Origin: Hygrocybe punicea
Lineage: Eukaryota; Basidiomycota; Agaricomycetes; Agaricales; Hygrophoraceae
Reading direction: 5' to 3'
Assembly (NCBI GenBank): GCA_963556145.1
Contig: OY744472.1
Span: 5,270,001 to 5,334,000, forward strand
DNA length: 64,000 nucleotides
A model generated the notes under the pieces. It ran no database searches. It was not told where the DNA came from and worked only from the letters and a program-made list of their open reading frames with translations. Of the stretch, positions 12,690 through 23,680 are shown one piece after another. Made by a program: the position numbers and the translations under genes. Every line of letters begins with the position of its first letter. Position 1 is the first letter of the stretch.

Positions 12690-13288
12690 CAACCTGGTGT
12701 GTACTTTTTTAATCTTGCCCATTCACTCTTTTCCGATGACCAACGCAGGTATCAGCCTGGTTCAAAACAGTCTATGATAGCTCAAAAGCCTCCTGGCCAC
12801 GTTTCAGCAAAAATCCACTGCTAAGCTTCATGCCCCTGCACCCCCTGCCCCACCAAGCATTCGCAACTTTTCATACACTTCTGGCCTTGTTCAGCTATGG
12901 GCTCAACCAAACTCACACGTTAAAACTGTCAAATGTATGTGTTATTCCAGCCCATTGCAACCACGTGTCTGCACAGACAATCTCGCGCCTCCGGTCCTCA
13001 TTTCAACTTCAACCAGGTCTCTCACACAAACTTTTGCCTCGATCCACCCCTCTCACTTCTCTCGAGCCCATTATGCATCGGTTGGTCAAACTTTGTGTCG
13101 AAATTTAAGTGTTACCTTACCTTACTGTGAAATCCACCCTCACATACCCACAGCGCCCAACTTAGCGTCCCCATCCCATCCCGACCATCCCTACTCTTCC
13201 CTGTCACTTTGCTACCCACCCCCACCCTTCTGTGCCACACTGCCACCCTCCCCTACCTTTCTGCGTCGCCCTGCTACCCTCCCTGAAC
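12690..13288 (+). repeat. right arm of the ~600-bp inverted repeat
   Basis: Reverse-complement partner of 6010-6625. Inner border near TGAAGGTCACAACC, outer border near CTGCTACCCTCCC. It has a few single-base differences from the left arm, many of them C/T or G/A. Open frames inside it are mirrored in the other arm and look non-coding. Confidence 0.75.
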
Positions 13289-13590
13289 CTTTCTCATGTT
13301 TCATATGCATCTTCTGCTATTGTGTCTCTCCCCTTCATGCTGACAACCCATGTATTGTTTGTAAACATTTTTAGAATATTCACCATGCTCTCTATGACAT
13401 TACTTAGTAGAATATTGTCACTGCTCTACAAATTTTTAACATGTACATAAACCCTCCGAAATTGTGTTACACATAAAAATACATTTATTTTTTGTCTTCA
13501 GGTTTTGCCCTACTTCAAAGTCAGTGATGACTCCGTAACTTAGAGTTTGAGGCAGATCAATCTCGATTACCATATTGACGGATCTTTGAT
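13289..13590. other. unassigned spacer carrying the left TSD of R1
   Basis: AT-rich unique-looking sequence without a recognisable gene. The last eight bases (13583-13590, TCTTTGAT) are the left target duplication of R1, and the sequence resumes at 20781, so this is part of the pre-insertion locus. Confidence 0.5.
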
Positions 13591-14715
13591 CACCTGACCT
13601 TCCCACACTAAGAGCCTATAATGATAGTGGCTGACCATGAGTCTCAGCCACTATCGTTAGGCTCTAGTTTCCTAAAATCCCTTCCCCAGCCATAATTCAT
13701 GTACCAAACCTTCAGTTAAGCATGTATAAGTAAAATTGTAGTGTCCTATATACAGTAAGAACTGGTTTGGGAACGTCAGGTCCAGTCAGGAACAAGGGTG
13801 CTGATTGGCTTGGGCTTTCCCATTGCCATGGCCCCACCTATCACTCACAGGCATGTGCGCTTGTCGTCAATGACGATGAGCATGACTATTTCACTATCCC
13901 ACCATATTTTCTTGCAGATTTTCTTACATATCATAGATATATTGTTCTAAATCTTGTATATAGACTAACATACATGAAAATAAACAAAATAAAAGAGAAA
14001 TAAAAGAAATAAAAAATAATGATACATGGGGTGCCCCCGGCAAATGGGTGGGTACTCGCTTTCACAGAGGCATCAGATGGGGTCTAAAATGGATGGTGAA
14101 TGAAGGGTGGGGAAGGGTGCATGGAGTGGGGGGTGGCAATGGGTGGCAAGGAAAGGACTGGGAAGCAAGGCAGATGGGGGAAATGGAGAGGGGATGGATG
14201 GGGGAGGGCTCCTGGCCCTGAACGAGTGGCAGGAAGGGGTAGGTAAGTGAGGGTGGTGTTGCCGAAGTTCAGTTCGGTCTGGTTCTGACCCTTTTTGGCA
14301 GAACCACGAACTGAACTTCGGGTCCGGTTTGGCGTATGGCCAAACCTGGACCCAGATGGCATTGAACCGTCTCGCTGTGTTTGGTCTGGGTTCAGACGTG
14401 GTCTGAAACCCAGACTGAGGTGGGCTCCCATGAGCTCCATTCTCCTCGCGAATGGCAGGCACGTATCAATAGATATGGTGCTGCATATCGTGAGGTAGAT
14501 GGGTGCAGGGGAGCCCTCCGGTGTACCCAAGGGATGTGGAGGGTCTTGTCCCGTGGTCCCTGCCTGGCATTGCTGGCATTGCTGCTGCTGGTGCTGGTGC
14601 TGCCACTGCTGCTGCTGCTGTTGCTGCCAGTACTGCTGCTTCTGTAGCTGCTGCTGCTGCTGCCATTGCAGTTGATGCTGGCGCTGCTGTTGCTGTTGCT
14701 GTTGCCATTGCTGCC

Positions 14716-14777
14716 ACTGGTGGTGGTGGTGGTGGTGGTGGTGGTGGTGGTGGTGGTGGTGGTGGTGGTGGTGGTGA
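14716..14777. repeat. (TGG)n microsatellite
   Basis: An almost pure TGG run of about 60 bp inside a wider CTG/GTT-rich block (14570-14990). Long open frames here encode homopolymers (His, Val, Gly, Leu) on both strands and are repeat artefacts. Confidence 0.95.
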
Positions 14778-15634
14778 TGTTGCGGCTGTCCTGTGGGTGG
14801 TGTTGCTGCCATGGCTGCTGCTGCTGGCATTGCTGTGTTGCTGCTGTTGCCGGCGCTGCTGCTGCTGCTGGCCATTGCCATTGTCATTGTTGCCGTTGCC
14901 ATTGCCATCGTTGTTGTTGACGTTGACGTTGATGTTGCCGTTGCCACCGCTGGTGGTGGTGGTGGTGGTGGTGGTGTTGCAGCTGTCCCACATCCGTTGG
15001 CATTGCATTGGTGTTGGGATCCATTTTGTGCCGTGGTGGTGTGCTTGTGATGTGGTTGCGGTGTAGATGTGGGTTCTTGGTGGCTTTGGAACTATATAAA
15101 GAAATATATAAAGATCCTAACCAGAGGGTGTCAGCGTAGAAGTGACTGGATAAGTCAGTGTTGGGAATAGTAGTAAAAGGAAGGGAATGTTAGTAAAAGT
15201 AAAGCCGCCGCGTAAAACTGGACTAATAACGACGAATCCGGTGATGAATGGAGTAAAAACGGACAAATAATAAAGAACCCGACGATGCCGACGATGTCGG
15301 GTACGGCGGGTCGGGTCGGGTCGGGTCGGAAACGATGAACGAATATATGGGAACAATGATAAAGACGACGAAGTGGACTATAAAAAGCTAAGGATCTACG
15401 TGGACGAGCATTTGAAGGGATTAAAAGACGATTCTGACTAAAGGGAAACGGGGACTAAGGGTATCTTATTTTTTGTACGGTGGAGTAGTAGCGAGTGCCT
15501 AGTCACGTGACGAGGCTCCCACGGTTCGTTGTAGATAGATCCCTGTAGTAGTCAGTCCATCCTTCCTATCCAGTCGACCTTTCCCTCGAGTCCTGCGTGA
15601 GCCCCCGGAGTGGTACCTCGGTACCACTCCAACG

Positions 15635-15658
15635 TGGTGATGAGAGCGGATTCGAACC
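15635..15658 (+). promoter_or_regulatory. tRNA-type primer-binding site
   Basis: Begins TGG and is complementary to a tRNA 3' end. Its reverse complement carries a T-loop GGTTCGAATCC followed by an acceptor strand and CCA, although one base is missing relative to canonical spacing. The match covers about 24 nt, more than the usual 8-18. The tRNA isotype cannot be assigned from this alone. Confidence 0.7.
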
Positions 15659-15853
15659 CAGCTTCTGTCTTGAGCGACTTTCAGCGACTTCCAGCGATTT
15701 CCAGTCATTTTTCAGCACCCCAGCGATTTTCCGAGTACAGAGCACAGAGCACAGAGCACCGCGCACCGAGCAGTTCCCCGAGCACCAAGTGATTTTCCAA
15801 GCACCAAACGATTTTCCGAGCATCAAACATTCTCATTTTCTCGACCTACACAA

Positions 15854-17944
15854 ATGACTACGAAAAAGAAGCAAAAAGAACGAGCGAAGAAGGAAAAAAC
15901 GCGGCGGAAAACCAACACAAAAAGAGAACCAACAATCTCGCCACCAACGGCCCAGCCCACAGCGACGTGGACCCAAATGAACACAACGACGACGCTCACT
16001 GCCCCGGTGCCCGCCAACGCCATCCCAACACCACCCAGTGCCTCCGACCGTGAACATTCAACAGCCTCGTCGACCCACCTTACCGCCAACTGTGGCCAGC
16101 CAAAAACGAGGCACGGACCCCAAGATTCAACCCTGCACACCACAGCACGCCCACCTCCACCAAAAGCGTCGACGTTCGCGCCCGAGCACGCCACGTCGTT
16201 ATTGCCCACCCAAATGGCCCCACCCTCGCTGCAAAACGCGTCAGAACGCGCCCCAAACCCAACCGCCACGTTCGCGTCCCCCACCCTCGCAACCACGCCC
16301 CAAGTCCCCACAACGTCAACGGCAACCCCGTCTACCGTCTCGCAGGCCCCAACGCCGTCCGCTCGCGTGCCCATCACGCCCAACACGACTGCCATGTTAC
16401 GGCTGCACCCAACGCTGCAGCCTTCGCCTTCAATACTCGGACCATGGCCCCAGCGTCCAACCACACCCACGTCGACCCAGGAACGGCCAACGCGAGCACC
16501 CGTGTGCCCAAACGAACCCCAGTCCAGCCCAGCTGCTGCCGCCACGTCACCAACGAACGTGAAGCACCGCGAAGCACCACCAGCACCTCAGCCGCAACCC
16601 CAACGTACGGCCCCGCCCCCGTTGACCCGGAAACCACAGACGCCAATGCCGGTGTACCAAGACGAGCCCCAGCCCACGTCAAACGCGTCCACCACACCGT
16701 CCCACAATGCCAACCACCTCCAAACCGAACACGGACGCGAATACCCAGCGCCCATGGCTCTCGCCACCCCCAACCCCAAGCACCCCCGAGCAGAGCGCAG
16801 CCGTGAGCTGCCTTCGAAATACCCCAACCCCAGCGCCAAAAGCGGCCGTGAGCGCGAACGCCCGGCGTGTAGACCCAACCCCAATGCAAGGCCAACCCCA
16901 GAGCCCTGTCCCGCGCCCGTTCCATCCCAGCCTGCAACCATATCCCACCCCAACCCAAAAAGCTCGCATGAGCGTGAGTGTTCAACGCCCACCGGCATGC
17001 CCACTCCCAGCACCGCGAAACCGGCCTCGAAACCCCTCCGACACGAACGTCTCGCGCCTACACCGTCTCGCGCCACCATCCCCGTCTACCCTGACCCAAA
17101 ACCGAACCCTCAACACGACCATCTCGTCCCCACACCGTACCGCGCTTCCACCATCCACCAAACGCGTCATGGAGACCCGCACGGCCAGTCGTGGCCTCTG
17201 GCATCCGAGATCGCGGAGTTCCTTGCAGGAGAGAGCCGAGACAAAGCAAATGGCGCTGCGAGGCAAAACAACAAAGAGCAGGGTGAGAAAACGCGACAAC
17301 ACGCGAGCACGAAGGAGGAAACGCGCACCGGGGACAAACCCCACCGAAAGGGAATAAAACAGCACGACGAAACGTTCCAACACACGACCGCATGTGAAGG
17401 AGACCCACCTAGCCCCACAAAACGATATGCCAACGTGTCTACACAAACGGAGCCCATGGAGACACCGCCGTCAGCGTGCCGCACCAATATCCCTACCCCA
17501 AAAACTCAAGCTGTCCCCACATTCAACACCCCCTGCCAAAATCATACTTGGCGCAACACCTATCATACCCACGTCCCCATCTGGCGACCCAAGAATGTCC
17601 CCACCCTTACCTACCCCCGAGTGCAAAATCCATGGTCCACGCTTCGCTACCGTCACCGCCGCGTCCACCCTCAAAACCTTCCCCCGAGATACCCTGTAAA
17701 TAGACTCCCACCTCGTTATCAACGATACCCAATACATTTCGACGACTCCCCGTATCGAGTACAACCCCACCACCTTCCCACTATCTCTATGCGAAACTCA
17801 TCAAAACTTCTGGCTCGTGTCCACCACGTTTCTCATAACCTTTCCCATCCCTCTGTTTCTCTCCCATCTTTTTTCAGACAGATTCCTGTTTCCTTTGATC
17901 CCAGTCTTGGACCTCCTTTACTAGACCCTAGTGGAGTAGACTAG
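15854..17944 (+). CDS. 696-residue Pro/Thr-rich open frame of the small LTR element
   Basis: One uninterrupted frame fills most of the internal region, from ATG 15854 to TAG 17942-17944. The N-terminus is very basic (MTTKKKQKERAKKEKTRRK); the rest is Pro, Thr, Ala, Ser and Arg-rich with loosely repeated APTP-like segments and no zinc knuckle, protease, RT or integrase motif. It could be a divergent gag-like protein or a captured sequence. Caution: this strand is C/A-rich and T-poor, so stops are rare by composition, and other frames here are also unusually open (174 and 216 residues on plus, 240 and 203 on minus). The identical LTRs mean there has been little time for stops to accumulate. Coding status is uncertain. 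Confidence 0.35.
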   Translation: MTTKKKQKERAKKEKTRRKTNTKREPTISPPTAQPTATWTQMNTTTTLTAPVPANAIPTPPSASDREHSTASSTHLTANCGQPKTRHGPQDSTLHTTARPPPPKASTFAPEHATSLLPTQMAPPSLQNASERAPNPTATFASPTLATTPQVPTTSTATPSTVSQAPTPSARVPITPNTTAMLRLHPTLQPSPSILGPWPQRPTTPTSTQERPTRAPVCPNEPQSSPAAAATSPTNVKHREAPPAPQPQPQRTAPPPLTRKPQTPMPVYQDEPQPTSNASTTPSHNANHLQTEHGREYPAPMALATPNPKHPRAERSRELPSKYPNPSAKSGRERERPACRPNPNARPTPEPCPAPVPSQPATISHPNPKSSHERECSTPTGMPTPSTAKPASKPLRHERLAPTPSRATIPVYPDPKPNPQHDHLVPTPYRASTIHQTRHGDPHGQSWPLASEIAEFLAGESRDKANGAARQNNKEQGEKTRQHASTKEETRTGDKPHRKGIKQHDETFQHTTACEGDPPSPTKRYANVSTQTEPMETPPSACRTNIPTPKTQAVPTFNTPCQNHTWRNTYHTHVPIWRPKNVPTLTYPRVQNPWSTLRYRHRRVHPQNLPPRYPVNRLPPRYQRYPIHFDDSPYRVQPHHLPTISMRNSSKLLARVHHVSHNLSHPSVSLPSFFRQIPVSFDPSLGPPLLDPSGVD

Positions 17945-20780
17945 CTTGGTTGTTTTTGGTCTGTCTTTCAGTCTGTTTTCCCCCTTTTCTTTTCCTCTTT
18001 CCCCCCTGTTTCGAGTCTTTGATAGCGACGAGGACGTCGCTATGAGGAAGGGGGGCACTTGGAGTAGTAGCGAGTGCCTAGTCACGTGACGAGGCTCCCA
18101 CGGTTCGTTGTAGATAGATCCCTGTAGTAGTCAGTCCATCCTTCCTATCCAGTCGACCTTTCCCTCGAGTCCTGCGTGAGCCCCCGGAGTGGTACCTCGG
18201 TACCACTCCAACGGTCGTCGGGGACCGTTTTTATAGTACAGGAGTGTGTAGCTACTTTTGGACATGTCTATTTCAGCCGATAGATACTACAAAGAAAAGA
18301 TGGAATGGGGATGTGGAAAGGGGGGTTGCAAAGCGACGAAGACAGGAATATGGAGGGGAAAACAAATATGCAAGAAAAAGATCTAAAAAGTCCTACATAT
18401 CTCCGAAAAGACGAGGGGATGCATAAATAAGGTAAATCCAAAGTCGGGGATTGAGTCCGAAGAGATCCATCTCCTGGAATTGGAACTCCGAGGCATTTGA
18501 GGCTGCCGGATTTAGCCCAAAAGCGGCCGTCACAAAGCGGCATGTGTCGGGTTACATCGGTCACATCGGGTCACGTCATGTCATGTCACATCGGGTTACG
18601 TCGGGTTCGAATGCAAGTCGAATGGCGGCATCGGGTTGGTCCGGATTCGTGATATATCGATGATACGGACTCAGAGGGACGTCGACCCTCTACAGCAGTC
18701 GAGTTTCCTGTAACAGATAATATTAGTAAAGTTAAGATAAATGATGAGACTTACCTGTGTCCATGAACGTGACATTGTGTCACGTTCATTGGCCTTGCAT
18801 TGTTGTTGTTGGTGAAGAAACCTTCGTGTAATGGTCACATGATACCGTTTAACACGAAAAAGTAAGTAAAGAAATACAAAAAACAAATGAAATAAATACC
18901 TTAAAAATATCCGCGTTCGCGGTTTGCGGTTTGGACGCGGTTTGGAGCCGTTCAGGAAATCCAGCTGGCCTCGAAACCCTGAACCGAACCTGCGGTCCGG
19001 TTCAGCATTTGGCTGAACTTAGACTGAACCCTGGGTTCGGTTCAGGGTTTGAACCAGGTTCAGCTAGGTTCGGAACCGAACTATGGCAACACTAAGTGGG
19101 GGAAAAGCAGGAGGGGGGGTGGGTACTCACCTGTACCATTAGGGGCCAAACGCGGCCATTCCAATATACCACTGCCAATAAAGCTAGTGGGGATATCTGA
19201 GATGATGTCCCCATCATCCATTCCATGGTTTTGCAGTCCAGATTGGTTGTACAGTTCAGTGGCATGAGGGTGGTTGTGACAGCGATATCTGGATGACACT
19301 GCTGCTGTTGACCACACCATCGCTGGTGGCAACCCTCCATGTTGCCTTTGTTGTGTTCATTGCTGTGCACCAAGCCCCCTGCCACTGGTTTCGGCTGTTG
19401 GTTGAAAAAGTTGGGCACACTCCTGCATAGCTTTGAGGATGTCTGGGGTGGTGGTCTCTGTGTGAATCGTCACCATTGTCCTCATTGTCCTCGTTTCCAT
19501 CATTGTTGAGGTGGTGGGAAGTGGGAGCCATGGCAGGAGGTGAGCTGGAAGGCAAGTGGGTGGTGGAAAAGCACATGTGACTGATCATATGGCTTTCAAC
19601 CTCACCACCACCATCACCCCCCCCATTTGCCATACTCCCGCTCCCCACCACTTCAAAAATGATGGAAATGAGGACAAGGATGACGATGGCAACGATTCAC
19701 ACAGAGACCACTACCCCAGATGTCCTCAAAGCCATGCCAGAGTGTGCCAGACTTTTTCAACCAATGGCCTTGCCACCTTGAACATTGGAACCAGTGGTGG
19801 TGGGCTTGGAGCACAGCAACAAACATGATGAAGGCAACATGGAGGGTTGCCACCAGCAATGGTGTGGTCAATGGCAGTGGTGTTGTCCAGATATCATCGT
19901 CGCACCCACCCTTGTCGCCACCCTCACGCAACTCAATGGTGCCACCGATCTGGACTGCAAAAATGACAGAATGGATGATGGGGACATCTGAAATGACATC
20001 CCCACTAGCTTTATTGATGGTGGAATGTGAAGAGGGCCATGGGGGGCCCTGATGACATAGGTGAGTACCCACCCCCCTCCTGCTTTTTGCCCACATACTT
20101 ACCCCTTCCTGCCACTCATTTAGGGCCAGGAGCCCTCCCCCATCCATCCCCTTATCATTTCCCCCATCCGTGTTGCTTCCTGGCCCTCTCCTCACCACCC
20201 ATTGCCACCTCCTACTCCATGCACCCTTCCCCACCCCTCATTCACCCTCCAGCACCCTTCGCCATCCATTTTAGACCCCATCTGGTGCCTCTGCGAAGGT
20301 GAGTACCAACCCGTTTGCTGGGGGCACCCCCTGTATCATTATTTTTTTATTTCTTTTATTTCTCTTTTATTTCGCGTATTTACATGTATATTAGTCTATA
20401 TACAGCATCTAGAGTAATATATCTATGATGTGTAAAAAGTCCTGCAAGAAAAGACGACAGGAAAGTGAAATAGTTGTGCTCAATGACAACGACAACGAGT
20501 GCATGTGCCTGTGAGTGATGAGTGGGGCCATGGCAATGGTGATGGGAAAGCCCAAGCCCATCAGCACCCTTGTTCCTGACTGGACCTGATGTTCCCAAAC
20601 GAGTTATTACTATATATAGGACACTACAATTTTACTTATACATGCTTAACTGAAGGTTTGGTACATGAATTACGGCTGGGGAAGGGATTTTAGGAAACTA
20701 GAGTCTAATGATAGTGGCTGAGACTCATGATCAGCCACTATCATTAGGCTCTTAGTGTGGGAAGGTCAGGTGTCTTTGAT

Positions 20781-20820
20781 AACAATGTGACATGTCACAC
20801 ATCACGAAATCATTTGCAGT
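20781..20820. other. remnant of the original locus between R1 and R2
   Basis: These 40 bp are all that separates the R1 right duplication from R2. The last eight (20813-20820, TTTGCAGT) are the left target duplication of R2. Confidence 0.8.
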
Positions 20821-21039
20821 CACCTGACCTTCCCACTAAGAGCCTAACAATAGTGGCTGATCATGAGTCTCAGTCACTATCGTTAGAGCTTGTTTGGCTA
20901 CCCCAAATTAGACCAACATTGCCTTGGAAGTGAGGAATATGCTGGTTTATGTTAGGTGGACATTCAAACTTATCACAGACAGCACTTGTATGATTACTAG
21001 TTGATAGTCTCTCTCATGGACCACTGACAAAGATTTGAA

Positions 21040-23122
21040 ATGCAGCGATGCATTCACCATATTGTCCTCCTTGTTGTTAGTATCATCTTGAGCACTACTG
21101 CTGGCATCATAGAAACAATATATTCTTGGCACAATTATCACAAATCTGCCCTCTCTGGTTATGCCTGCATCCTCAAACTGCTCACTGGCAACCCAGAATG
21201 CATCTGCTGTGAATTAGGCATGCATAAACATGTCTTCCTTGCCATCATAGATGAGCTTCATGAGCTTGGATATGGAGATTCTCATTCTGTCACCCTGGAA
21301 GAGCAACTGGCAATTTTTCTATATATTTCTGTCACTGGATTGTCAATCTGGCATGCAGGTGAATGTTTCCAATGTGCAAATGAGACAATGTCAAGGGAAG
21401 TTGCCATTCTGATCATAAAAAAAAGATCTCAAGCCTTTTGGCAGATATTTCCCCAAAATGCTCAATATATTCTCTTCTGCACCCCTCTATACACATGTTC
21501 ATCAACCAAAAGCATAGGACCATGTTCCTTCCAAGATATGCCAAAACCCCAAGTTTTACCCATATTTTAATGATGCAGTAGGAGCCTTGAATGGCTCTCA
21601 CATCCACAGTGCCACACAAGCATCCAAGCGAGCATTCCACCATAACCGCAAAGGCTTCCTCTCTCAAAACTGTTTATTTGGTTGTTCCTTCAATTTAAAG
21701 TTCATCTATTCACTCACTGGGAAGGTGCCACAATGGTGTAATGGAGAGGTTGGGGTGGCTGCGGAATAATGATCCTAACCTGGGGGTGTCAGTGTAGAAG
21801 TGACTGAGAATAGTTTAGCAAGCTTCAGAGAAATGATAAGAAACTAAGAGTAAAAAGCCGCCGAGTAAAACTACTAATAACTATTGAAACCGGTCTAAGC
21901 TGTCAAGGCCAACGATGTCGGGTACGGCGGGTGGGGTGTCGGGTGACGAGGAATATAGGAATAAGGACGGTAGAATGACAGGGAGAGTGTTGAGAGAGTG
22001 TTGAGGAATCTGACAAGCTGTATGAGTGATAGATTTTACTGAGAGACTGATTCTCAGAGAGAGGAAATGGGGGAACTGGTTTCTTCTTATGACACAGCGC
22101 TTGGGCACCGTTTTTATACTACAAAATTCTCTATCTAGATTTGGACGAGAGTCCTTGGTTTATGAGAGAGAACAAAGAGGAATGGAAATGGGGAAATGAG
22201 AAGAGGGTTGCGATGTGACGATGACAGGAAAATAAAGGGGAAAGCAAATATCCAAGAAAATGATTTAAAGATTCATACTTATGTCCGAAAGGATGAAGGG
22301 ATGCATATATAAGGCAAGTCTGAAGTCGGGATTCAAGTCCGATGAGATCTGTCTGCGATAATTGGGATTCTGTGAGTTTTAGGAGGTGGACCGACCTGGT
22401 ACACAAGCGGCCATGATAGTCGGTATGCATCAGGTTATGTTGGGTTCGAGCGTGGATCGCTAGAGACGTCGGGTTTGAGCGGATTCATGAGATATCGAGT
22501 TTACAGCCTCAGAGGGTCAAGGACCCTCTACAACGGATGCACAGTTGTTTGAAGATGCAACAACCCATGATCTACATATCCCACCTGGTAAATATTTTTT
22601 AGGTGATGGAGGTTTCCCAGCACATCCATCCCTACTCATTCCATATTGCCATGAGCAATACCACCTTGCTGAATGGGGTTGGTCTTGTCTTTGGTAATTT
22701 ATTTTTACTTTTAACTATATATGATAATAATGTTGCTAAATTAGACCCAGAAATAGACAAGAACTCTTCAATCATCAGCCTGCAATGTTATTGAGCGGAT
22801 CTTTGGCATTCTGAAATGCTGTTTCTGCATCCTCCTCATTGCACCCAAGTACAACATGGATATTCAAGCTCAAATCCCATCAGCCCTCTGTGTGATCCAC
22901 AATTACATCCATGAACATGATCCTGAAGAAGGATTGAAAGCAACACTTTCCTTGATTGTGCACACTTTGCTGCAGATGCCAGTGTTGGAGGGGCAGATGA
23001 ACCTGGGGAGACATTGCATGACCAGCGCTGCAAAAATATTGCAGACACTATGTGGGCAGGGCAGACTATCAACCTGTGCTTGTGGAGAGGCACTTAATGG
23101 GAGACAAGCCACTATCTACTGA
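21040..23122 (+). pseudogene. PIF/Harbinger (HARBI1-like) transposase, decayed
   Basis: N-terminal block (about 21130-21400): MHKHVFLAIIDELHELGY, LEEQLAIFLYI and NETMSREV, typical of HARBI1. Next, after a stop and frame change, NPKFYPYF then GALNGSHI (about 21540-21606), where the family has GAIDGTHI: the first catalytic Asp is Asn here. NRKGFLSQN follows. The LTR at 21737-22532 interrupts the gene; reading resumes with AQLFEDATTHDLHIPPGKYFLGDGGFP (second Asp in LGDGG, about 22594), YHLAEWGWS, then another change of frame to NVIERIFGILK (Glu block, about 22788-22820) and HNYIHEHDPEEG. In-frame stops, frameshifts, the D-to-N change and the LTR insertion indicate a dead gene. The Myb-like partner gene of many Harbinger elements was not seen. 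Confidence 0.85.
21737..22532. mobile_element. solo LTR, family-A relative, in the Harbinger transposase
   Basis: Starts TGTAATGG and ends GGACCCTCTACA, with internal GATCCTAACC, GGGTACGGCGGGT and accgtttttatactaca segments in the same order as family-A LTRs. The 4-bp flanks are ATGG (21733-21736) and ACGG (22533-22536), a T/C difference. Removing it rejoins a Harbinger frame (GAT..DAQLFEDA). Confidence 0.8.
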
Positions 23123-23680
23123 GAGCAAATTCTCATGTGCCTTAGATTTGGAAGAGGAAGAGGAATAGCAATCTGCCTATATACAATCATGTGCGTAGTC
23201 TTTTTTCCTGCCACTATGTTTATTTATTTCTGCCACTATGTTTTTTTGTCTTCTTTCTGCCATTTCTTTTTATTTTTTTATTTTTTTATTTTTTTTGCTT
23301 CTCAAAATTAATGGAGATGTCTTGTCACTTACCCCAGACCATTTCATCTTGATTGTCTTGGTGGTCTTGACCAGGCCCAGGTTTAGAAGAGGTGCAATAT
23401 GTTCAGCTGCATTATTGAAGGAGGTGGCATTGAAGTTCCCCCCATCTCCTGCCTCTGCTCAGTGCTCAACCAGTTAATCAACCAGTGCAGTGGTCTCTGT
23501 CTCGGTCCAGACAGTTACTTCCATTTTCTCTGTTGTAGGGAGGGTAGCCATGAGGATGGTGGTAAGAGAGCAGCATTGGAAGCTGCGCCAGTCCAGATAC
23601 GCTATCTTTGCTGTAATTGATGGCTGGTTGATTCTGCCATGAAGGTGAAGAATAGTTTGAATCTCTGTCTAACATATTCC
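23123..23680. other. 3' internal region of the Harbinger element
   Basis: Between the transposase end and the right TIR. T-rich near 23230-23300. Open frames of 70-79 residues have no recognisable domain. Nothing identified. Confidence 0.4.

Larger units (their letters stand above)
15481..18210 (+). mobile_element. 2.7-kb nonautonomous LTR element with identical 151-bp LTRs
   Basis: LTRs 15481-15631 and 18060-18210 are identical by eye, start TGGAGT and end ACTCCA, and are flanked by ACGG on both sides (15477-15480, 18211-18214). Three bases after the 5' LTR is a primer-binding site (15635-15658). A purine tract GAGGAAGGGGGG (18044-18055) precedes the 3' LTR, and an 8-bp-stem hairpin TAGCGACG-AGGA-CGTCGCTA (18023-18042) lies just upstream. 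No protease, RT or integrase is present, so it must be mobilised in trans. Identical LTRs point to recent insertion. Confidence 0.9.
15062..18694. mobile_element. family-A solo LTR, interrupted by a small LTR element
   Basis: Starts TGTAGATG and ends GACCCTCTACA. 15062-15480 plus 18215-18694 form one family-A LTR. The 4-bp flanks are GCGG (15058-15061) and GCAG (18695-18698), one mismatch. It sits inside hAT-1: the intact copy hAT-2 reads through this site. The LTR is rich in TCGGG/CGGGT words and ACGTC repeats. Confidence 0.85.
14254..19094 (+). mobile_element. hAT-1: nonautonomous hAT in R1, split by an LTR
   Basis: Starts TGGTGTTGCCGAAGTTC, ends GGCAACACTA, with 8-bp flanks AGTGAGGG (14246-14253) and AGTGGGGG (19095-19102), one mismatch. 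Its left part (14254-15061) and right part (18695-19094) align end to end with the intact copy hAT-2 (30822-31832). Subterminal regions are packed with the word GAACCGAAC and its reverse. The middle is CAG/CTG and TGG trinucleotide repeat. It carries one copy of the ~58-bp palindromic box (14443-14500). Confidence 0.85.
13591..20772. mobile_element. R1: foldback hAT-type element (about 2.3 kb net), host of three nested insertions
   Basis: The ends CACCTGACCTTCCCACAC and GTGTGGGAAGGTCAGGTG are inverted, and the perfect 8-bp duplication TCTTTGAT flanks them (13583-13590, 20773-20780), as in hAT elements. After removing the nested hAT-1 the element is a giant hairpin: 13591-14253 plus 19095 to about 19575 is one arm, and about 19580-20772 is the inverted second arm. 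Each end carries a smaller palindrome built on GATAGTGGCTGA / TCAGCCACTATC. No transposase is present, so it is nonautonomous. Related sequence recurs at 20821-40099 (R2) and 40410-41190. Confidence 0.85.

Noticed and set aside
6010..13288. A giant TIR transposon with kinase cargo
   Set aside because: The inverted arms lack canonical termini and target duplications; kept only as a weak hypothesis in the findings.
14084..15066. Long open frames (up to 287 residues) encoding His/Gln/Val/Gly homopolymers
   Set aside because: They arise from CAG/TGG trinucleotide repeats on both strands inside a nonautonomous hAT element.
15635..15658. T-loop-like TTCGAAT sequence as a tRNA gene
   Set aside because: Only the 3' half of a tRNA complement is present, and it sits three bases after an LTR, so it is a primer-binding site.
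15062..18694. One 3.6-kb LTR retrotransposon bounded by TGTAGA...CTACA
   Set aside because: Both ends belong to a single LTR opened by the 2.7-kb element; its duplication ACGG and intact LTR copies show the join.
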